Shown: positions 1-9,324, numbered from the stretch's first letter. The stretch is DNA of 64,000 nt from Isoetes taiwanensis (GCA_021234155.1 JAJEKV010000020.1:8480563-8544562); one strand, 5' to 3'. Translations and numbers: made by a program. The notes: a model not told the origin generated them from the letters alone.

Positions 1-215
1 TCTTATCTCTCGAGGTTATCTACTTCCGTGAGACGGAAGTAGACTTTTTAATCTACCTTACAACTAATCCAAGCAAAACCACGGTCATGTCTACAATGAC
101 ATTACACCACGTCCTAGAGATCACCGTAGTGGTCCCATCATCGGTAACAACGCATGCAACCCATACCTAGCATAGGCTGCATGCGTAGATTAATCTTAAC
201 TACACATCAATTAAT
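1..215 (-). other. 3' untranslated part of the chromovirus with a perfect short hairpin
   Basis: No coding sequence is seen. Bases 20-29 and 33-42 form a perfect 10-bp inverted repeat (CTACTTCCGT, loop GAG). By position this lies downstream of the integrase stop, in the 3' untranslated region before the missing 3' LTR. No polypurine tract can be assigned with confidence. Confidence 0.5.
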
Positions 216-1689
216 CTAAACATAAATCGACACGCCTGAGCCGATTACTTCGGAGATGACCTTGCCGTCCCATTGCTCCATGAACTGCGGGTACTGCTTT
301 ATCAGGTCCTTCTTAAGTACCCATGTCGCGTCTTCCACCGGCAAGTGTTTCCACTTGACCAAATATTGGAGAAACTCTGATCTCCTTGTCTTCTTGACGG
401 CCTTATCAAGGATCAAGTCTGGGACTATCTCTAGCTGCTCTTCTGTCATTTCCAACAACGTTGGTGTGTCCAAGACTTCTTCTGGATTTGGAGTATGCTT
501 CTTCAACAAACTCACGTGTAAGACTTTATGAATTTTCAGGTGTGCTGGCAGCTCTAACTTGTAGGATTGGTTACCTACTCTCTTGGCTATTCTGAAAGGG
601 CCAGCCCACCTTGGAGCAAGCTTCTTACAATTTTCGATGCGGAGCTTTGCCTGCTTTACTTTGATCTTGAACCAGACGTTGTCACCAACCTGGAACTCTC
701 TGACCGTTCGATGCTTGTCGGCGACGCTCTTTTGCCGACTCCTTGCTGCAAGAAGATATCCTCGGACTTCTTCTACCAGCTGCTGCATGACGGCCAACAT
801 TTCCTGCGAAACTTCTACCTTTGACACAGGATTGTGCCAAGTGTCAGGAGTTAGACATTGGTAGCCGTAGTTGATCATGAACGGCGACATCTGGGATGAT
901 TCCTGCTTGGTGCTATTATAAGCGAACTCAACCAAGTGAATATAATCTTCCCACTTACTCTGCTTGTTCCAGACATAGTTTCTTAGCATATCTTCCAAGA
1001 TTCTGTTGGTCCGTTCTGTTTGCCCATCCGTCTGAGGATGATAGGCCGTGCTCATGGACAGCTTTGTCTGGATCGTCGCAAAAAGATCTTGCCAAAAGGC
1101 ACTCATGAACTTCGGGTCTCTGTCGGAGATGATCTCTCTCGGCATATGGAGCCTGAAGATTTCCTTGGTGAAGAGAGCCGCTATATCCAAGGCTGTGTCG
1201 GTAGTCCTGCAAGGCACAAAGTGTGCCATCTTCGACAGCTTGTCGACCACAACCATCAGGGCATCTTTTCCTCTTGCTGTCCTGGGGAGCCCTGTTATGA
1301 AGTCCATACTGATGACTTCCCACTTAGCGTTCGACACCGCTAATGGTTCCAATGCCCCTGGAATTCGAAGCTGCTCTGCCTTCGTCTGCTGACAGCTGAC
1401 ACTCTTTGATGTAGCGAGCTATCTGCTTCTTCATCCCTGGCCAATAGTAACTACTGCGCACTTTGAAATATGTCTTCATAAATCCTGCGTAGCCAGCTAT
1501 TGGACTGTTGTGGGTGTCATGGAGAATCAACTTCCTCACTCCTGATGATTCAGGCACACACAACTTATCCTTATGGTATAAAAGGTTACCTTCCTTCTTA
1601 AAATTCTTGAAGGTCTCCCTCTCCTTATCTGTTCTTGCCTCCTTGCACAAGCTCGCCCACACTTCCTTGAAGTCTGCATCTGTCGGCAA
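216..1689 (-). pseudogene. Chromovirus integrase with C-terminal chromodomain (frameshifted)
   Basis: The integrase inserts element cDNA into host chromatin. The first segment (1689 down to about 1330) carries the HHCC zinc-finger region, with HDTHNSPIAGYAG and then YYWPGMKK and KEC. The second (1352 down to 216) carries the catalytic core: the block WEVISMDFITGLP gives the first Asp, ISDRDPKF the second, and the Glu falls in the block starting YHPQTDGQTERTNR. A GPF-like stretch (APRWAGPFRI) follows. Near the C-terminus, YLVKWKHLPVEDATWV is a chromodomain core. The two segments are in different frames, with the break near 1340-1390. Chromodomains of such integrases are known to steer insertion toward modified histone H3, which matters here because the same element encodes an H3-like protein. 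Confidence 0.9.
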
Positions 1690-2987
1690 GGTTTCTTCGA
1701 TCTTCTTTCCGAAGTCGCTGGTGAGCGTCGAGATTGCGCGTTGCAGTGCACTCTTGTTGTCAGAGGATGCCTTGAAAGTGCATCTGCTACTACATTGAGC
1801 TTCCTCGGCTTATAAACTATATCAAAATCGTATTCTTCGAGGAACTCCATCCACATTCGCTGCCTCAGGTTGAGATGTGGTTGCGTGAACACGTATTAGA
1901 GGCTCTGATGATCCGTGTCCAGCTGGAACTTCCTTCCCAACAGGTAGTGCCTCCAAATTCTTAGTGCTCTGACGACTGCAAGCAACTCTTGATCATGAGT
2001 CGGGTAGCGCATTTCGGCGTCGTTCATCTTCCGAGAATTGTAAGTCACTACTCGCTCTTCCTGCATCAATACTACACCTGTGGCTATTTTACTTGCATCT
2101 GTCGCCACAAGTTTGCCCTTCTCGGGATCTGGCAGGGTCAGGATGGGGGCGGTTGTCAAAGCTTCCTTCAACATTTCGAATCCTGTTTGGGCTTTCTTCT
2201 GCCAGTGATCTGCCCAATCCTTTACTTTTTCCGCCCTCGTCAAATCCGTTAGCGGGGCTGCTATCTTTGCAAAGTTCTTCATGAACTTTTTGTAATACCC
2301 TGCTAGGCCGAGAAAGCTTCTGACCTCGTGGATGTTCTTCGGCGCCGGCCACTGTATGACTGCTTCAATCTTGGCAGGATCCGTCGAAATCCCCTCTGCT
2401 GATATCAGGTGACCCAGGTACTCCACCCTCTCCGTTGCGAAGTGGCCCTTCGACAACTTAGCGTACAACTGGTGCCTTCTTAACTTCTCGAGCACTTTCC
2501 TTAGGTGTTGTACGTGTTCTTCTAGGGATTTACTGTACACCAGAATATCATCAAAGAATACTATCACAAAAGTATCCAAAAACTCCCTGAAGATGTCGTT
2601 CATAAGCCTCATGAACGTTGCTGGGGCGTTTGACAAGCCAAACGGCATTACGGTAAACTCGCAATGTCCATACCTGGTCCTGAATGCTGTTTTTTGGGCG
2701 TCTTCTTCCTTAATCCTGATCTGATAGTACCCCGACCTCAGGTCTATCTTGGAGAAAACCTTCGCCCCTTGGAGCTGATCCATCAGGTTGTCCGATCTGG
2801 AGAGTGCATACTTATTCTTGATGGTGTGCTTGTTTAGCTGCCTGTAATCTAGGCACATCCTCAAGTTGCCATCCTTCTTCACAAAAAGGATGGGTGCCCC
2901 AAATGGTGAGACACTAGGTCTAATAAACCCTAGGTCAAGCAACTCTTGCAATTGCTTCTTCAATTCGGTCAGCTCTTGCGTCGTCAT
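1690..2987 (-). pseudogene. Chromovirus reverse transcriptase and RNase H (frameshifted at the end)
   Basis: This polymerase copies element RNA into cDNA. Visible motifs, in order, are the [14 protein letters not shown] block, [15 protein letters not shown] (motif A Asp), [17 protein letters not shown] (motif B) and [12 protein letters not shown] (motif C, the catalytic FDD form common in Ty3/gypsy). RNase H follows, with [14 protein letters not shown] and the block [20 protein letters not shown]. The last RNase H piece ([10 protein letters not shown], about 1765-1800) is in another frame from about 1895 leftward, so one frame break lies near 1890. Length and motif order are normal for a chromovirus. 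Confidence 0.92.
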
Positions 2988-3031
2988 CCTGTACGGCGAT
3001 TTGCTCGTCGGCTTCGTACATGGTTCGAGTG

Positions 3032-3640
3032 CTATCTCAACTCGACTCCTCTGTAAGGAGGGATCTGCTTGATCTCGTCTGGGAAGAGATCATGGAACTC
3101 CTTGACCAACTTAGCTATCTGCTTTGGTAATTTGCTGAGCACCTTATCTTCCTTGCTTTCTTCTGACCCGGGCTCTTCAATCTGAAGCTTGAAGACATAG
3201 GCTATCTGCTCGCTCTTTATGCACTTGAGCAGCCGCTTACTAGACATACACTGTATGATAGGAACAACTTCTTTACCTTCTATTTCTATGATTTTGCCGT
3301 TGGGCACCGTGAAGGTCACCTTCCGCTTCCCACAATCAATGATGGCTCCTGCTAGAGCGAGGTACTCCATGCCGATGATCAAATCATACTTCCCGATGTT
3401 CATCACTTCTGCCCCCATTTGGATGTTGATCCCTGGCAAGTCGATGTCGAAATTTATCCTCTTGCCTGCCGTGTGTCTCACTGCCCCGCTTGCTAACACC
3501 ACGGGTCTCGGCTTTGACTTCAACGGCTTGAGCTTCAACATCTCAACCATTCTTGGAGACGCAAAGTTGTGGGTGCTCCCCGTATCTATCAGGACTATGA
3601 AAGACTTGGCCTTGGCCTTCCCTTGCTTGGTCTGAATCTA
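3032..3640 (-). pseudogene. Chromovirus aspartic protease
   Basis: This protease cleaves the gag-pol polyprotein. The catalytic triplet is visible as LIDTGSTHNF just upstream of the first methionine of this frame, at about 3570-3600, followed by a retropepsin-like stretch (VVLASG, then YDLIIGMEYLALAGAIIDCG). The frame differs from gag, which runs out at 3543 in the overlapping frame. The gag-protease boundary is therefore either a programmed frameshift or a mutation; the sequence alone cannot decide. A further frame break near 3032-3060 separates it from RT. Confidence 0.85.
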
Positions 3641-4975
3641 TGGCTGCAAAGATATGACACTCACCCTGGATGAAGTCGCGTGCTTCCCCGCCGGCGTCGT
3701 CAGATGGAGTCTCCCATCCACCCAACTCTGCTAATGGCGCATTCATGACAAAAGGGCAGTTTGCTGTTCTGTGGCCTGGCTGGAAGCACCTGAAGCAGAG
3801 CTGTTTCTCAATGCACTCCTGCCTCTTCTCCTTAGGCATTGCCTGTAAAAAGGATCGCACCCCCTTCGAGTAGTTTGACCCTTCTTGCTGCGGCTTTTCC
3901 TTGAAGGATACCTGTTTCTTCTCCTGTTGCTTCCCATAATTGCCACTGTATGGAGTTTTTGCTGGTCCTGGACTAGCTGTTCTAGGGCTATAACTTCCTG
4001 TTGCTTTGCCCTTGTCTTGATAGTACTGCTGTTTCTGCCCGCTGTTCTGAGGGCCAGATCCTTGCAGGCTAACTGCTTTTGATTCCGCTTCTGATACTGT
4101 TCGAGGGTTAATTTCTCTTACCAGCTTCCTTATCTCGTCGTTTAATCTCTCGATGTACTCTTCCACTGCATGGCGTTCATTCATCTTCGGCACATAAAGC
4201 CTCAGTTTCATGAACTCTTCCGTGTATTTCTGCACTGACTTGTTGCCCTGCTGTAGTCGATAGAATTGCTGCATCATGTGACATTTGTGCTCCCTTGGCA
4301 CATAGTGGCGCTTGAATGCCTTTGAGAATTTCCGAAACCTGCAGCTGTCTCGGCTCAGTCCATGTGCTTTGGCGTATCCCTTCCACCAAATGCGAGCTGC
4401 CCCCTTGAGGTTGGCTGTTGCCACCCTGCCTTTGTCTTTGTCCATTTCATATGCATTCCCATATTCCCTCATCTCGTCCAGCCAGGCCTCTGCCTCCATG
4501 CCTGACCGACTGTCCCCTGAGAACTGTTCAAGTTTTCTTGCTTCCATACGTTACTCAGCGCCGAATCTACTTTCTTCTGGTAGTCTGAGGTCTTTGAGTC
4601 CCTGGGTCTGCCATCCCTACGGTCCCGCACCTCTTCTACCTCTTCCTCAGAGTCGGAGTCCGAATCTGAGCTTGTGTTGGAGGAGTCCGTGCTTGGGGAC
4701 CTCCTTCTTTTGCTCTTCTTCTTATCCTTTCCCGCCTTTCGAGGTGGTGCTTGCGGCAACTGGACGTTGTCATCTAGGCCAACTCCTGCTTGTGCTGTCA
4801 GAAAGGCCTTTATTTCTTGAAGGTCCGATCTCATCTGCGACATCTCCTCTTCGGGAGTCATGGGACCCAATTCTTCGTACAGGTTCCTTGCTGGGTGCTG
4901 CCTGGCCAGCGTCTGTTCATCTCTATGGACTCGCCGCTCTTGTTCAGCTATTCCTGGACCTCTAACTACATGCAC
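3543..4975 (-). pseudogene. Chromovirus gag with CCHC zinc knuckle (one frame break)
   Basis: Gag forms the particle shell and binds element RNA. The conserved capsid region is visible (EAEAWLDEM, ARIWWKGYA, MMQQFYRLQQGNKSVQKYTEEF), followed by the nucleic-acid binding knuckle CFRCFQPGHRTANC (CX2CX4HX4C). The amino-terminal part (4975 down to about 4550) is in a different frame. It is rich in charged residues (KDKKKSKRRRSPSTDSSN and an acidic run). The two frames overlap between 4469 and 4547, so a single indel near 4550 separates them. Confidence 0.88.
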
Positions 4976-5144
4976 AAGTAGATCATAGTCTTACGGTTAG
5001 CTTTATTTGTTTTATTGCATTATATGTGTCTGCTGATATAGTTGTGGAACAAAATACATCAACAAAACATTTAGAATGCAAAAGAAAATGTATTTATATA
5101 TATATAGGAACTTAATTACAATGCTTCCGGGATCAAGAGTCTAA

Positions 5145-6648
5145 CTATTCTTGGAATCGCCGGTAGGATGGGTTGTCCTGAAGGAACTTCTTAACTTGGG
5201 TCGTTCCTACCGAGCGTCCCAAGTTCCTGAGGATATTCGTTGGTGTCCCGCCCTGCAAGGCTGTCACCAAGTCTTCTACTCTGCGGTCCGAAGTGTAGGC
5301 CGTGGTCACTGCTAATCTTCCTTGCCGTCGATAGGGTACGGCAAAGTCGAAGATATCAAGTGCCATCGTTCTCTTGACTAGGATGACATGGTCAACTGTT
5401 AGGATCAGCCGAGCATGCCTACCAAATCCTGAGAGCACGATGAGCATGAACACTCCTTCTTCGCCCTTGGGCTGAATTTGCGGTGTATGACCGCTATTCT
5501 CCCCTCCATCAGCAGAGGAAGATAATACCTTAGCGACCTGTCCCTGCCCGTCGCTGTTGATTCGAAGTCAAGTCGGGCACCGGCTCTATGTCTTCCCACG
5601 TATTCATCGACGTCAGTCTCTGTGAGTTCTCCGTGGTCCCTTATTGTTGATGTGATTCTGGTCAGGTCGATCTCGCCCCTTCTCTGAACACCTGTGGGGG
5701 CTGGTGTCGAAGAACTTGGCATCAAAATATTCGTGGTCTTTCCACGGATCCCCATCCGTTCTTCGATGGCGTAGAATTCTTCTTTGGACGGCAGATCCCG
5801 ACCTTCCATCATTTGCCGGATGCTGCTGTACGCCTGGATATCTGAAGTCGACTCCCCGGTATTAGGTGTCGGCTTCTCTTACATGGATTGGGAGTCGGAA
5901 GCCTCCCGGTCGATGAAGTCATCCAGATCCGGTTGTTGCCGCAGACGGTACAGCAACTCATCAAGTCGGTACTCCCTGGCTCTGCATTCGGGAGGTTCTG
6001 GATGTCACTCAGGAGCAGGTACTCCTGGCCGTTGATGATGATGGGGGCTAGGCTTGTGATACCTAGCCCGAGTGGGGGAGCAATCCTGAGGGTCTGCCGG
6101 TCCTGTTCGAAAGCCGGTATCTCCTGCTCTGCTACTTGCCGCTCTTGGTCGGGGTCGAGTTCGACGTAGTCTTCGTCATCTGAGTCGAGCGCTTCGTCTT
6201 CGGCTCTTCCTTCTTGCTCCACTTGATATTGCAAGAGGAGCTGACCCTCTGCTGAAGAGGCTAAGGGGTCTACATCCATGGCAGGGGTAGAGGGTTCCCC
6301 GATTGGGTTCTGGGCATGTTGAGAAAGAAAGATGGCTAGGGCAGCAGTGTAGGAGAAATACTTGGCCCTATTAGCTGTCATGACCATGTAATCTGGCAAC
6401 CTAGAAACTTTGTTGTTCAGATATTTGACAATGTTGGGGACATCGCCCAAGGCTGCTTGGAGGGATTGCTTGGGAACAAAATATCCTGTACAAGGGGGAA
6501 GTTGTACTAAGGATGGTCCTACTCTAGCTTGGAACTCAGTCATGACTTCCATATAGGATGGGGTTGCCTGCAATGTGGCTTGGACATCTATCTCCTTCTG
6601 GAAAATTTGGAAAATGGAATTGATGTCTGCCTTAGCTGCAGTTGCCAT
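5145..6648 (-). pseudogene. Unknown protein of the chromovirus, second extra module (three overlapping frames)
   Basis: I do not recognise this protein. It starts at ATG 6648 (MATAAKADINS), about 110 bases after a TATA box. The first frame runs 6648-5809, the second 5812-5405 and the third 5453-5145. Coding-like composition continues across the breaks: near 5990-5880 the frame used by the second ORF reads as plausible protein (RLDELLYRLRQQPDLDDFID) before an in-frame TAA. So this is probably one gene of about 500 residues broken by two frameshifts and one stop. The middle has an acidic stretch (ALDSDDEDYVELDPDQER); the C-terminal part is hydrophobic with alternating beta-like residues. It lies in the same orientation as gag and the H3-like module. 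Its first two frames overlap as ATGA, so stop-and-restart translation is an alternative. Confidence 0.55.
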
Positions 6649-6755
6649 TGACCTTGAGTGACTGGGACTATTAAGCAGCTCCTGAAGCGCCTAAGGGATT
6701 AGGAAAATCGCCTAAAAGTTGGGAGCAAACCTGTAGAATGCTAAGTGAGATATGG

Positions 6756-6769
6756 GGGTCTATTTATAG
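6756..6769 (-). promoter_or_regulatory. TATA box of the second extra module
   Basis: In sense (minus) orientation this reads CTATAAATAGACCC, about 110 bases before the ATG at 6648. The same 14 bases occur before the H3-like ORF (8723-8736), and both leaders also share AGGCGATTTT. A canonical TATA box at a normal distance from the ATG, repeated in two leaders, suggests internal promoters. Confidence 0.6.
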
Positions 6770-6958
6770 GCAAAGGGAAAACCCTAATTTTTGGATGACT
6801 TGAAAATTGAGGTTGGGCAATTCTTATCTATTTTGAGGTCAAAATGAGGATTTGAAGGCTAGTTTGAGAGTTTGAGCATGAATAAACTATCTAATGGACC
6901 TACTGCAACAAATTTGAGGTCAATTGGAGGTGGCATGAAAGAGAGAATGTTGAAAGTA

Positions 6959-7020
6959 TCACGGTGTGCGCTGGAAGGCCGACCTAAAATTTAGGTCGAG
7001 GTCCTGGCGCATACCGTGAG
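6959..7020. repeat. Long hairpin, copy 1 of 4
   Basis: The outer arms (TCACGGTGTGCGC and GCGCATACCGTGA) pair, and an inner palindrome (GACCTAAAATTTAGGTC) forms the tip. The same structure occurs at 7161-7226, 8841-8903 and 9054-9116. This copy lies upstream of the module at 5145-6648. Confidence 0.85.
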
Positions 7021-7160
7021 CAATTTGGCCCTAATTGGTCAAGACTTATGTAAACAAGATGAACTAAGGGTCAAAACATGATGGTCTCACCGAGATATTC
7101 AAGATTGACCCTTTACTTAGTCGATTTGGAGGTGTTTGGGATCACTTTTGGTGTGAAATA

Positions 7161-7226
7161 CTCACGGTGTGCACCTGGGGCCTGACCTAAAATTTAGGTC
7201 GGGGTCCTGGCGCGGCATACCGTGAG
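7161..7226. repeat. Long hairpin, copy 2 of 4
   Basis: Arms CTCACGGTGTGC and GGCATACCGTGAG flank the inner palindrome GACCTAAAATTTAGGTC. It lies about 200 bases from copy 1, in the gap between the H3-like ORF and the unknown ORF. Confidence 0.85.
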
Positions 7227-7373
7227 CAACTTCTCACTAATTGACCATAAGATGTCCAATTTAACTAAAACAAAAGGCAATTATTGCTAATTGAACCTAA
7301 TTAACAACATTTATGCACTTATACTTTACTCAAAACAACTTTTTTTTATTCACAAAAGTTATTATTTACAAAA

Positions 7374-8111
7374 TTAGCGTTCCCCTTTAATGGAACTGGC
7401 CAAATGCATGTCCTTGGTCATCAGAGTTACCCTCTTGGCGTGTATAGTGCACGTCGTTGAGTCTTCAAAATGCTGCACCAGCTTCTGCTCAGCTGCTTCT
7501 TGCAAGGCTAGCAGCATCTCGCCTGTGACTCTCTTGCTGGAGTCGAACTCCTGCACGACCTCCTTGACGAGCCTGGCAAATGGTGCTCGCGGGATGAGAA
7601 GACCATAGCCTCTCTGAAAATGCCGGATCTCCCGGATTGCTTGTGACAGTTTCGATCCTACTTTCCTGGCTTTTGGCTTCTTGGGAGGAGTAGGCTTCTC
7701 TAGAGGTGGCTTGAGCGTCTGCTTCTTGGATGGCCGTCCTCCTTCGACATAGGTGACCTTGTTCGCCTGATAGTAGGAGTTGTAGGCCTCCCATTTCTTC
7801 ATATATTCCTGGTGTGCCTTCAACTTCTTCTGGTAGACCCTGAGATGGTCTACCACATAAGACTCCCGGGCAGGTCGGGGTGGCTTCTTCGGATCCTTGT
7901 CCTTCTCCCATGTGGGGTAAGGTGGGGGCGCCTGTACCTGCTGATCCTTGTTCGTCCCATCCTGGTCTGTCCGATCCTCGCCTGTTGGCTTGGAGGAGCT
8001 CCCTCCTTCTTGGTGAGGGTTGTAATCTTCGTCATCTGAGTCATCCGAGGATGCGGGCTGGTCGACCGGCCATTCGTTGATGACGATCTTGGTCCTTGGT
8101 GTCGTCTTCAT
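7374..8111 (-). CDS. Histone H3 fold domain of a retrotransposon-encoded H3 variant (C-terminal part)
   Basis: The last ~90 residues are unmistakably histone H3. Blocks identical or near-identical to the H3 fold are AIREIRHFQ (alpha-N), PFARLVKEVVQEF (alpha-1), ALQEAAEQKLVQHFED (alpha-2), CTIHAKRVTLMTKDMHLA (loop 2 and alpha-3) and the terminal GER. Loop 1 has the canonical length, unlike the longer loop of most centromeric H3s, and the conserved alpha-2 Cys is kept. Before the fold are about 150 residues of charged and proline-rich linker (acidic SSDDSDDEDY, then PPPYPTWEKDKDPKKPPRP and a coiled-coil-like stretch). Upstream of ATG 8111 the frame stays open as Lys/Glu-rich protein to about 8255, so this is almost certainly the continuation of the ORF at 8108-8626 after one indel. 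The stop is directly after GER. It lies between primer site and gag of the chromovirus, in the same orientation. Confidence 0.93.
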   Translation of the reverse strand: MKTTPRTKIVINEWPVDQPASSDDSDDEDYNPHQEGGSSSKPTGEDRTDQDGTNKDQQVQAPPPYPTWEKDKDPKKPPRPARESYVVDHLRVYQKKLKAHQEYMKKWEAYNSYYQANKVTYVEGGRPSKKQTLKPPLEKPTPPKKPKARKVGSKLSQAIREIRHFQRGYGLLIPRAPFARLVKEVVQEFDSSKRVTGEMLLALQEAAEQKLVQHFEDSTTCTIHAKRVTLMTKDMHLASSIKGER

Positions 8112-8626
8112 CTTCCTCTTGGGCTCCTCCTTCTCTTTGCCCTTGAGTTTCTTCTTGGCTTCTGCCTCCTTTGCCTCCTTTTCTTCCCTTTTCTTCTTCT
8201 TCTCGGCCTTTCTCTTCTCGCGGCGTCGTGCCTTCGCCCGTGCATTTTGATCCAGGCCTCGAACTCTTCTTCTAAGGTCGGCTCGGGAGTGGGCTCCCTC
8301 TGCTCCTCCTGTTCCTTGGCCGCCTGCTCTCGTTCTGCCTTTTCCTTTTCCATTTGCTCGAACACTCTTTGAATTTCATCATCCTCCGACCCAACGGCTG
8401 CTTCTCCATCCACCTGCGCGTTGATGCCGCCAACCAGCTCGTCTAGTGATCCTTGCTCGGATCCCTCCTCCTGCAGCTCCTCTGAAGTGCTTTCCTCGCC
8501 TGATGAAGGTTGGTCTCCTCCTGCGAGAAGTTGCTCCCGAAGTAGCTGTTGTATGCGCCTCTTATCTTGGGCGCTAGGCGTTTCACCTAGTCGATACTTC
8601 CGAGCAGTCTGTTTGGTGCGTGCCAT
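8108..8626 (-). CDS. N-terminal part of the H3 variant, beginning with the exact histone H3 tail
   Basis: The ORF starts MARTKQTARK, identical to residues 1-10 of histone H3 including the Lys4 and Lys9 equivalents. It then departs completely (YRLGETPSAQDKRR), so Lys14, Lys18, Lys27 and their surroundings are absent. A long Glu/Ser-rich acidic region follows (SSGEESTSEELQEEGSEQG and more). From about 8255 onward the reading becomes Arg-rich, the signature of a Lys/Glu codon run read out of frame; the correct continuation lies in the frame of the ORF at 7374-8111. A TATA box sits about 100 bases upstream. Tail plus linker plus fold would give a protein near 415 residues, three times canonical H3. 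Whether the break is real, programmed or a consensus error is unknown. The two ORFs also overlap as ATGA, allowing restart. Confidence 0.88.
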   Translation of the reverse strand: MARTKQTARKYRLGETPSAQDKRRIQQLLREQLLAGGDQPSSGEESTSEELQEEGSEQGSLDELVGGINAQVDGEAAVGSEDDEIQRVFEQMEKEKAEREQAAKEQEEQREPTPEPTLEEEFEAWIKMHGRRHDAARRERPRRRRKGKKRRQRRQKPRRNSRAKRRRSPRGR

Positions 8627-8722
8627 GTCTTACTTCACGTCAATCGGAGCTCTGGCACCCAAAAATCGCCTGGAAGTGCGGAGCTAACTTCTAGACAGGA
8701 AGTCTACAAATGAGAGGGGTTT

Positions 8723-8736
8723 GGGTCTATTTATAG
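8723..8736 (-). promoter_or_regulatory. TATA box of the H3-like module
   Basis: In sense orientation it reads CTATAAATAGACCC, about 100 bases before the ATG at 8626. It is the same 14-base string as at 6756-6769, giving the H3-like ORF a promoter of its own in addition to the LTR promoter. Confidence 0.6.
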
Positions 8737-8840
8737 TTTGGGCAAATTTTAGGTCAAATTCTAAGTTACTCATTTTCATGTGTCAAAGCACCTATTAACC
8801 TAAAACATGTACTTACTTCAGTGTTTTCTAAGCAATTTTG

Positions 8841-8903
8841 CTCATGGTGTGCGCTAGAGGGCTGATCTAATATTTAGATCAAGGCTCTGGCGCATACTGT
8901 GAG
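8841..8903. repeat. Long hairpin, copy 3 of 4
   Basis: Arms CTCATGGTGTGCGC and GCGCATACTGTGAG flank the inner palindrome GATCTAATATTTAGATC. Compared with copies 1 and 2, the inner stem differs at matched positions (GACCT/AGGTC against GATCT/AGATC), so pairing is kept. Confidence 0.85.
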
Positions 8904-9053
8904 CACTTTTGCATTTTAGACTACAATTTTATAATTTCTAGACATATTCCTAGGGGTATGATATACAATTCTAGCTAAATCTTACCTTAAAATTTGATCT
9001 AGCATATTATCTTGTTAAAAATCATCATGTTTCAAGGTGAATGTGGCCAGTTA

Positions 9054-9116
9054 CTCATGGTGTGCGCCTGGGGCTCAACCTAAAATTTAGGTTGGTGCTC
9101 TGGCGCATACCGTAAG
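9054..9116. repeat. Long hairpin, copy 4 of 4
   Basis: Arms CTCATGGTGTGCGCC and GGCGCATACCGTAAG flank the inner palindrome AACCTAAAATTTAGGTT. It is again a matched change relative to the other copies. Together with copy 3 it forms the pair upstream of the H3-like module, between primer site and TATA box. Confidence 0.85.
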
Positions 9117-9311
9117 CAATTTCCACACTTGGTCAAATTTTAGTTTAACTTTTTAGTTCTCTTGGTTTTCAATTCTTCTAACTGTTACTAGCTTAGCATA
9201 ACTACAAAAAATGAGAAAACTTTTTCCCACTTTTTCGAGGTTTGAGAATTCTACTAGGTTAGTACTACTGGGAGCATGGCCAGTGCTTTGCTCTTGGTCT
9301 CCAAGAACATT

Positions 9312-9323
9312 GCTCTGATACCA
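9312..9323 (-). other. Primer binding site complementary to initiator Met tRNA
   Basis: The minus strand reads TGGTATCAGAGC, the standard plant retrotransposon primer site for tRNA-iMet, one base from the LTR edge. It fixes the 5' end of the element and its minus orientation. Confidence 0.93.
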
Positions 9324-9324
9324 C

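Noticed and set aside
5145-5453. Possible histone H4-like end in the unknown module (ALDIFDFAVPYRRQGRL resembles the H4 alpha-3 and RQGR region)
   Set aside because: Needs several gaps, the upstream H4 helices are absent, and the stretch looks beta-rich. Attractive beside an H3 gene, but not supportable by eye.
7374-8111. Centromeric H3 (CENH3)
   Set aside because: Loop 1 has canonical H3 length and the tail is canonical in its first ten residues, both unlike typical CENH3.
6959-9116. Four regularly shaped repeats as a CRISPR-like array
   Set aside because: The repeats are palindromic hairpins separated by hundreds of bases and by whole ORFs in a eukaryotic retroelement.
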